From positions 186,001-250,000 of the forward strand of contig JADLBL010000001.1 of the NCBI GenBank assembly GCA_020847735.1: a DNA stretch of 64,000 nucleotides. The letters are read 5' to 3'. The stretch is from Candidatus Eisenbacteria bacterium (GTDB lineage Bacteria; Eisenbacteria; RBG-16-71-46). A program made the translations under genes and the position numbers. Below the pieces are notes generated by a model that saw nothing but the letters and a program-made list of their open reading frames with translations, was not told the origin of the DNA and made no database searches. Of the stretch, positions 58,908-64,000 are shown one piece after another (the first letter of the stretch is position 1; the number at the start of each line of letters is the position of its first letter).

Positions 58908-59780
58908 TCAGTGGCCGGGTGGAAGGTCGGCCAGCACGACAAGCAGCGCCTCCGCCGCCCGCCGCCGGCCGGCCGCATTCAGGTGCGAGCCATCGTCCGT
59001 GTAGCCGGGATAGAGCGCGTAGGCGGTCCTTCCGCCGTGCGAAATGGTTTCGCGCGAGCCGTCGGGTCGCGTGGACTCGACCGCGGCGAGGTCGAACAGC
59101 GGCTGCTTGCCGGCGTACTCCTTCCGCATCAGCTCGTTGAAGGTTTCCCGGAGGAAGTTCGACGCGTAGCGCCCGGGCGCCTGCCCCATCAGCTTCTTGA
59201 GGGTCGCCCGCGGACCCGACTGCACGCGCACCAGGGGCGCGGTGACGTGGACGAACGTGATCCCCGGCCGTTCCGCCTGCAGGCGGACCATCGTGTCCCG
59301 GTAGTGGCGGAAGACCGCCTCCACATCGGTCGTGTCCACGATGTCGGCGAAGCAGTACTTGTGGAACGCGATGTTGAGCGGTCCCTCGGCGCCCGTCTCG
59401 AGGTTGTGGGCGAACTCGTCCGTCTTGAGCGCCGGCTTGCCGTTGAGGCCGACGTCGCCGTGCACGAACGCGCCGCCGCTGTCCGAAGGCACCGATTCGA
59501 GCACCCGCAGTCCCAACTTCGGATCGTCCCGCACCAGGTCGCTCACGCCCTGCATGATGTTCGAGCCGACGGACTGGTGGCCGAAATAGATGCGCTTGCC
59601 CGCCAGGGCGACCCACGACGACTCCGGAACGTCGCGAAACGACGCCATCTCCACGTTCTCCTCTCCGCCGCCGTCGCGGCGCGCGCAACCGGAGGCCGGC
59701 GCGAGCGCGAGCGCGGCGAGGGCGCCGCACGCCAGGCCCGCCGTCAGCAACCTGCGAATCGAATGAGTGTCGCGCACCAT
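58908..59780 (-). CDS. SGNH-hydrolase-fold lipoprotein
   Basis: 290 residues. The N-terminus MVRDTHSIRRLLTAGLACG continues to LALAPASGC, a lipobox with the lipidated cysteine near residue 32. RIYFGHQSVGSNIMQGV takes the place of block I (Ser near 64), and DDGSHLNAAGRRRAAEA is block V with Asp-x-x-His. It is likely an esterase or acyl-transfer enzyme on the membrane's outer side, for example a deacetylase of the exported glycan. ATG 59780 with GGGAG upstream is chosen over an earlier ATG at 59846. Confidence 0.72.
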   Translation of the reverse strand: MVRDTHSIRRLLTAGLACGALAALALAPASGCARRDGGGEENVEMASFRDVPESSWVALAGKRIYFGHQSVGSNIMQGVSDLVRDDPKLGLRVLESVPSDSGGAFVHGDVGLNGKPALKTDEFAHNLETGAEGPLNIAFHKYCFADIVDTTDVEAVFRHYRDTMVRLQAERPGITFVHVTAPLVRVQSGPRATLKKLMGQAPGRYASNFLRETFNELMRKEYAGKQPLFDLAAVESTRPDGSRETISHGGRTAYALYPGYTDDGSHLNAAGRRRAAEALLVVLADLPPGH

Positions 59781-59842
59781 GTCAGGGTCTCCCGCGGCCT
59801 CGGTCTGGTGTCGAACGTCCGCCCGTATGGAGCGGACGGGTT

Positions 59843-60091
59843 TCAACCGGCCACACGCTTTCGCTCGACGAACGCGGCGATGCGATCGATCGAGTCGAGG
59901 TTGTCCGGAACGATCTCGTCGTCCTCGACGGTCACCCCGAAGGCGCTCTCGAGGAAGCCCATGATCTCGAGCACCCCGGTGGAGTCCACCACGCCGAGAT
60001 CGAGCAGGGAAGCCGAATCCGTCAGTCCGGCCTTGTCCTGCACGAAGAAATTGCCCGTCACGAACTCGCGAATGCGCTGTTTCGTTTCCAT
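59843..60091 (-). CDS. Acyl carrier protein
   Basis: 82 residues. The phosphopantetheine site is Ser37 in LLDLGVVDSTGVLEIMGFLE. Helix IV region DNLDSIDRIAAFVERK is typical. It starts 8 nt after the AMP-ligase gene, so the ligase probably loads it with an acyl or aminoacyl group. It is not part of a fatty acid synthesis operon. Confidence 0.9.
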   Translation of the reverse strand: METKQRIREFVTGNFFVQDKAGLTDSASLLDLGVVDSTGVLEIMGFLESAFGVTVEDDEIVPDNLDSIDRIAAFVERKRVAG

Positions 60092-60099
60092 GGGTTCCG

Positions 60100-61683
60100 T
60101 CACTTGAGTTCCGTTTTCTTGACCTTGCCGCCGCTCGTGCGCGGCAGGTCGGGGACGAAGACGACGTACTTCGGCACCATGAACGACTCGAGCCGCCGGT
60201 CGCACTCGAGCTTCACCTGCTTCTCCGTCAGCGTGACTCCCTCCGCGGGAACCACGAACGCCTTGACCGCCTGGCCCAGCATGTCGTCGGGGACGCCGAT
60301 GACGGCGGCCTCGGCGACGCCCGGGATCTCGGCGAGGGCGTTTTCGACCTCGCGCGGCGAGACCTTTTCCCCGCGGCTCTTGATGATGTCGTCCATCCGG
60401 CTGACGAAGTACAGGTAGCCTTCCTCGTCCAGCCAGCACAGGTCGCCGGTGTGGAGCACGAACTCCCCGGGGATCGGCCCCGGCCGCAGCTTGCGCGCGG
60501 TGTCTTCCGGTCGGCCCCAGTAGCCCCGCATGACGTGCGCCCCGCGCACCACCAGTTCGCCGATCTCCCGCGGGGCGGCGCGCCCGCCCGCCTCGTTGAC
60601 GACCCAGAACTCGGTGTTCGGAATCGGGATGCCGATGCTGGAGGGCTTGCGGTCGATGTCCTCGGGCGGCAGGTACGAGATCCGGGCGCACTCGGTCTGG
60701 CCGTACATCGCGAAGAAGCGCACCTTCGGCATCAGCTCCCGGATGCGCAGCAGGTGGGGCACGGGCAACGCGGCAGCCGCGTTCGTCAGGTAGCGGATAT
60801 GAGACAGATCGTAGTCGGCCAGATTCCTGGTCTGCAGCAGCACCGCGAAAATCATCGGCACGCCGGCGAAGCCGGTCACGCGCTCGGACACCATCCGGGC
60901 GAGGACCTGCGCCGGAAACGCGAAGGAGCGTTCCAGCACGAGCCGGGCTCCGACGCGGAACGCGGCGATCATCTGGTAGGCGCCGTAGGTGAGCGCGAGG
61001 GGCAGGACGCTCAGGACGACGTCGGATTCCGCGTTCTCGAGGTACGCGGCGATCGAGGCCGAGGCCACCAGCTGGTTGCGGTGCGAGAGCATGATCGCCT
61101 TGGGCTCGCCGGTCGTGCCCGAGGAGTAGATGATCGAGGACAGGTCGTGATCGAGATTGAGCCTCGCCGGCGGAACATCGCGCGGCCCCTCGGCGACCGC
61201 GTCGTCCCAGGAGGCGAGGCCCGTCAGCCGGGCGGAGCGTTCGCCGTCCAGCGCCCCGCTGACGATCACGGTTCGAACACCCGGCGAGCGCCCGACCGCC
61301 TCGACGAAGGTGGCGGCGTGGCGCGCGTCGCTCACGAGCGCCGCCGCTCCGCAGTCGGCGAGCATCATGGTCAGCTTTTCGATCCGGGTCTGCGAGTTGA
61401 CCATGCATGCGACCGCGTTCGCCTTGAGGATCGCCCAGTAAGCGACGACCGCCTGAACGGTGTTGTCCGAGAACACCACCACCCGGTCGCCCCGGATCAC
61501 GCCGCGCCGCACCAGGGCGTGCGCCAGGGCGTTCGAACGCGCTTCCAGCTCGGCGTAGGACAGGCGCTGGCCGTCGCAGACGAGCGCGACCTTGTCCGGC
61601 AGGCGTCGCGCCGAGTCGGCGAGCAGGTCCTGCAGCAGCGGCGCGGCGGCCGGGTAGCGCTGAAGGTGGCTGGCAAGGGTCAC
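60100..61683 (-). CDS. AMP-forming acyl/aryl ligase
   Basis: 527 residues, ANL superfamily. SSIIYSSGTTGEPKAIMLSH is the ATP-binding loop, MYGQTECARISYLPP the A5 motif, LHTGDLCWLDEEGYLYFVSR the hinge region and LPRTSGGKVKKTELK the catalytic lysine end. It activates a carboxylic acid to its adenylate, then transfers it to the adjacent ACP or CoA. GTG 61683 overlaps the asnB stop (GTGA). A very similar ligase-ACP-amidotransferase trio occurs in exosortase-linked exopolysaccharide clusters; that comparison is from memory. Confidence 0.9.
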   Translation of the reverse strand: MTLASHLQRYPAAAPLLQDLLADSARRLPDKVALVCDGQRLSYAELEARSNALAHALVRRGVIRGDRVVVFSDNTVQAVVAYWAILKANAVACMVNSQTRIEKLTMMLADCGAAALVSDARHAATFVEAVGRSPGVRTVIVSGALDGERSARLTGLASWDDAVAEGPRDVPPARLNLDHDLSSIIYSSGTTGEPKAIMLSHRNQLVASASIAAYLENAESDVVLSVLPLALTYGAYQMIAAFRVGARLVLERSFAFPAQVLARMVSERVTGFAGVPMIFAVLLQTRNLADYDLSHIRYLTNAAAALPVPHLLRIRELMPKVRFFAMYGQTECARISYLPPEDIDRKPSSIGIPIPNTEFWVVNEAGGRAAPREIGELVVRGAHVMRGYWGRPEDTARKLRPGPIPGEFVLHTGDLCWLDEEGYLYFVSRMDDIIKSRGEKVSPREVENALAEIPGVAEAAVIGVPDDMLGQAVKAFVVPAEGVTLTEKQVKLECDRRLESFMVPKYVVFVPDLPRTSGGKVKKTELK

Positions 61684-63686
61684 GAGCGGGTTCCCGATAG
61701 GCGGTCGATCCGGGTTCCAAAGGCGGCCGCCGGTCCACCCCCGGGCTTCTGCGCGACAAACGTCCGGTGCAGGAGCTGCGTGGACAGCAGGCCCACCAGG
61801 GCCATGTTGTCGGCATTCGAGAACTGCGACTCCACCCGCCGCTCGAGGCACTTGCGGTGAAAGCGGGCGGTCACCTCCGCATCGAACAGGCCGGCGGAGC
61901 GCACGCTGCCTTCCGACAGCGACTCCGCGATCCATCCGGGTGCGTCCTCGCCCACGAAGGACAGGGCGTCGGGCGCCCGGTACGGCTGCTTCTTGCGCTG
62001 CAGGATGGCGGGCGGGACGAGGTCGGCCGCCACCTTCTTGAGTACGGCCTTCTCGTCGAGGCCCGCCAGCTTGAAGCGGTCCGGGAGCGAGTTGGCCAGC
62101 GCCACCACCTCGCGGTCGAGGAACGGGAAGCGGCCCTCGACGGAGTTCGCCATCAGCATGCGGTCGCCCTGCGAGGAGAGCAGGTAGGCCGACAGAAGCG
62201 TGCGGACCTCGAGGTACTGGTCCTGGGCGAGCGGGGTCCAGCGGGGGAAGGAGGAAGGCAGCTTCGCGATCTGCTCGGCGACCGGGTCGAAGCCGGAAAT
62301 CGCGGCCTGCAGGTCGGCCGAGAGCAGGCGGCGCAGCGCGGCGGCGCCGCGCCAGCGCGTGCCGTGCCCGAACCCCGGCGAGCGCCAGGACGCGAGGTCC
62401 TGGCCGAAGAACTGCCGGGCCATCGCCGCCTGCGCAACCGGCGAGCGCTCGAGGTAGGGATAGAGCCGCTCGAGCAGTCGCGGGCGTGCGGTGGACTGCG
62501 GCTGGCGCGCCCAGAAGCGGCGCAGGCGGGCTTCACGAAAAAGATCGTAGCCGGCGAACATCTCGTCGGCGCCCTCGCCCGTGAGCACCACCTTGATGCC
62601 CGTGTCGCGCACCAGACGCGACAGCAGGAACAGGGGCGCGGGCGCGGTGCGCAGGACCGGCCGCTCGGTGTGGGCGATCACCTCCGGGAAGACGCGGGCG
62701 ATGTCCGCGCGCGAAACGACCACCTCGTGATGCCGGCTGCCGAGACGCTCGACCATGAGCCGCTGGAACTCCGTCTCGTCGTACTCGGCGTCCCGGAAGC
62801 GCAGCGAGAAGGTCTGGAAGTTGCGGCCCATGGAGCGCAGGCCGAGAGCGGCGACGAGCGAGCTGTCGATGCCGCCCGAGAGGTAACTGCCCACCGGCAC
62901 GTCCGAGCGCAGCATGCGCAGGCGCGTGGCCTCCTCGAGCGCCTCGCGCGTGGCTCCCGCCGCCGCTTCGAAGTCGCCGGCGAAGTCGTCCGATCCGGCT
63001 TCCGGATAACTCGGCTCCCAGAAGGCGCGGTCGGTGACGCGTCCCTCCACGTAGCAGCGCACGTGACCGGGTTCCAGCTCGCGAACGCCGGCGAAGACCG
63101 TGCGCGGGGGAACGGTGGACCAGAAGGTGAAGACCTCGGCGAGTCCCAGCGGATCGATCGCACGCGTCAGGGCCGGCTCGCCGGCGAACAGCGCCTTCAC
63201 CTCGCTCGCGAACCACAGGCGGCCGTCGTGCTCGGCGAAGTAGAGGGGCCGCACCCCCAGCGGGTCACGGGAGAGGACGAGCCGGCCGGCCTTTTCGTCC
63301 CACAGCGCGATCGCCCACTGGCCGTTGAAGCGCGCGAAGGCGCGCTCGCCCCAGGCCTCCCACGCGTGAACGATCACCTCGGTGTCGCTGCGCGTGCGAA
63401 AGGCGTGCCCCAGCGCCTCGAGCTCGGCGCGCAGCTCGACGTAGTTGAAGATCTCGCCGTTGAACGAAATCCACAGCGTGCCGTCTTCGTTGGCCAGGGG
63501 TTGCTGCCCCGTGGACAGGTCGATGATGGAAAGTCGCGTGTGCGCGAGCCCGGCGCGCCGCTCGCGGTAGGCGCCGCACTCGTCCGGCCCGCGGTGACGC
63601 AGCGCGGTCGCCATCCGGCCCAGCGCCTCGAGCTCGATCGGGGGCGCCCCGGCGCGGAGGTGGATCACGCCGGCGATGCCGCACAT
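61680..63686 (-). CDS. asnB: Asparagine synthase-type glutamine-hydrolysing amidotransferase
   Basis: 668 residues. Cys2 of MCGIAGVIHL is the glutaminase nucleophile; RHRGPDECG and FNGEIFNYVELR follow. The ATP-PPi loop is SYLSGGIDSSLVAALG, with LTGEGADEMFAGYDLF. It could make asparagine or, as often in glycan and natural-product clusters, amidate a carboxylate such as a uronic acid. The ATG overlaps the nadE stop by one base and the stop overlaps the ligase GTG. Confidence 0.92.
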   Translation of the reverse strand: MCGIAGVIHLRAGAPPIELEALGRMATALRHRGPDECGAYRERRAGLAHTRLSIIDLSTGQQPLANEDGTLWISFNGEIFNYVELRAELEALGHAFRTRSDTEVIVHAWEAWGERAFARFNGQWAIALWDEKAGRLVLSRDPLGVRPLYFAEHDGRLWFASEVKALFAGEPALTRAIDPLGLAEVFTFWSTVPPRTVFAGVRELEPGHVRCYVEGRVTDRAFWEPSYPEAGSDDFAGDFEAAAGATREALEEATRLRMLRSDVPVGSYLSGGIDSSLVAALGLRSMGRNFQTFSLRFRDAEYDETEFQRLMVERLGSRHHEVVVSRADIARVFPEVIAHTERPVLRTAPAPLFLLSRLVRDTGIKVVLTGEGADEMFAGYDLFREARLRRFWARQPQSTARPRLLERLYPYLERSPVAQAAMARQFFGQDLASWRSPGFGHGTRWRGAAALRRLLSADLQAAISGFDPVAEQIAKLPSSFPRWTPLAQDQYLEVRTLLSAYLLSSQGDRMLMANSVEGRFPFLDREVVALANSLPDRFKLAGLDEKAVLKKVAADLVPPAILQRKKQPYRAPDALSFVGEDAPGWIAESLSEGSVRSAGLFDAEVTARFHRKCLERRVESQFSNADNMALVGLLSTQLLHRTFVAQKPGGGPAAAFGTRIDRLSGTRS

Positions 63687-64000
63687 CAGTGCGAGATCTC
63701 CGCGACCGGATGGACGAGCATCGGGTGAAGCTGCAGGTAGCGGGTGCTGCGCCGTTTCTGGTCGATGTCGCGGTAGACGCGCTCGACCTGTTCGGCGGTC
63801 AGCCCGACGACGCCGGCCAGCTCCGCGGCCGGCACGCCGTGGTTGCGCCCGTAGAGGCACAGGTCCATGCGGTCGTAGGGAAGCGCGAAGTAAAACTCCT
63901 CCTGCGTCTGCGGCAGCGAGAACGTGTCGGTGGTCGGCGTGCGCCGGCGGATCTCGTCGGGAACCCCGAGGTGTTCCGCCAGCTGGAAGACCTGGGTCTT
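63686..64000 (-). CDS. nadE: NAD+ synthase, C-terminal part (partial)
   Basis: The minus strand is open from the window edge to a TGA at 63688-63686, giving 104 residues. It begins KTQVFQLAEHLGVPDEIRRR and has TPTTDTFSLPQTQEEFYFAL, DRMDLCLYGRNHGVPAAELA and ERVYRDIDQKRRSTRYL. This is the C-terminal region of NadE-type synthetases, including the KTQV and PTTD motifs. The ammonia-dependent form and the copies inside glycan clusters look like this. Because the rest is outside, it could be a dedicated amide-forming paralogue rather than the housekeeping NadE. Confidence 0.85.
   Translation of the reverse strand, partial: KTQVFQLAEHLGVPDEIRRRTPTTDTFSLPQTQEEFYFALPYDRMDLCLYGRNHGVPAAELAGVVGLTAEQVERVYRDIDQKRRSTRYLQLHPMLVHPVAEISH

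Overview
The window is very GC-rich bacterial chromosomal DNA with tightly packed genes, frequent ATGA/GTGA/TGATG overlaps, and G or C in most third codon positions. The housekeeping genes are ordinary (rpsA, mutS, mutL, aroA, der, glnS, three tRNA genes). Several secreted proteins end in FlgD-like or sorting-type C-terminal domains, and two are large beta-propeller proteins. This combination suggests an uncultured FCB-affiliated lineage such as Eisenbacteria. That placement is an inference from gene content, not a measurement.

Region 1 (1-4283): the 3' end of an oligopeptide ABC transporter ATPase gene, a 636-base gap holding a good sigma70-type promoter, then a compact seven-gene bacterial microcompartment (BMC) operon. 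Its order is BMC-H, BMC-H, BMC-P, acylating aldehyde dehydrogenase, BMC-T, BMC-P, BMC-P. No signature enzyme, phosphotransacylase or alcohol dehydrogenase is nearby. Region 2 (4300-15570): FmdB-type zinc ribbon, HU, a 31-residue COX24-like protein, RNase R, PilZ, aroA-cmk-plsC-rpsA, a SPOR-domain protein and mutS. Region 3 (15600-30276): cysteine-cluster protein and a homocysteine methyltransferase/MetF fusion on the minus strand. These are followed by a secreted S55 peptidase, a beta-propeller protein, an M28 peptidase, a cyclophilin, PgeF, a large parvulin and a GAF plus degenerate-GGDEF protein. Region 4 (30320-40839): mutL-miaA, tRNA-Gly, der-plsY-gpsA, a MerR-type regulator, tRNA-Pro, an acyltransferase, GT2, surE-pcm, tRNA-Pro, acylphosphatase and apt. 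Region 5 (40955-51306): thioredoxin/TPR protein, ACT-like protein, a secreted small protein plus metalloprotease pair, glnS and a very large secreted propeller-esterase.

Region 6 (51310-56145, minus strand): a two-gene formate dehydrogenase. The catalytic subunit is read through an in-frame TGA that I interpret as selenocysteine. The TGA lies in the expected Sec context and is followed, 18 nt later, by a GGUCU-loop hairpin matching the bacterial SECIS arrangement. The partner protein fuses NuoE, NuoF, a 2Fe-2S ferredoxin, a 2x4Fe-4S ferredoxin and, at its C-terminus, the Fe4S4 domain that normally begins the catalytic subunit. Region 7 (56181-64000, minus strand): a cluster of NAD synthase, asparagine synthase-type amidotransferase, AMP-ligase, acyl carrier protein, SGNH lipoprotein, GNAT-like protein and flippase. 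It probably makes or modifies an exported glycan or acylated/amidated metabolite.

Two features of gene expression recur. Promoters of the form TTGNCN-N17/18-TANNNT lie upstream of many transcription units. Several single genes have the -10 element only 7-9 nt before the start codon and no Shine-Dalgarno, which implies leaderless mRNAs. Intrinsic terminators are of two kinds: two with T-tracts and three long perfect GC hairpins without T-tracts.
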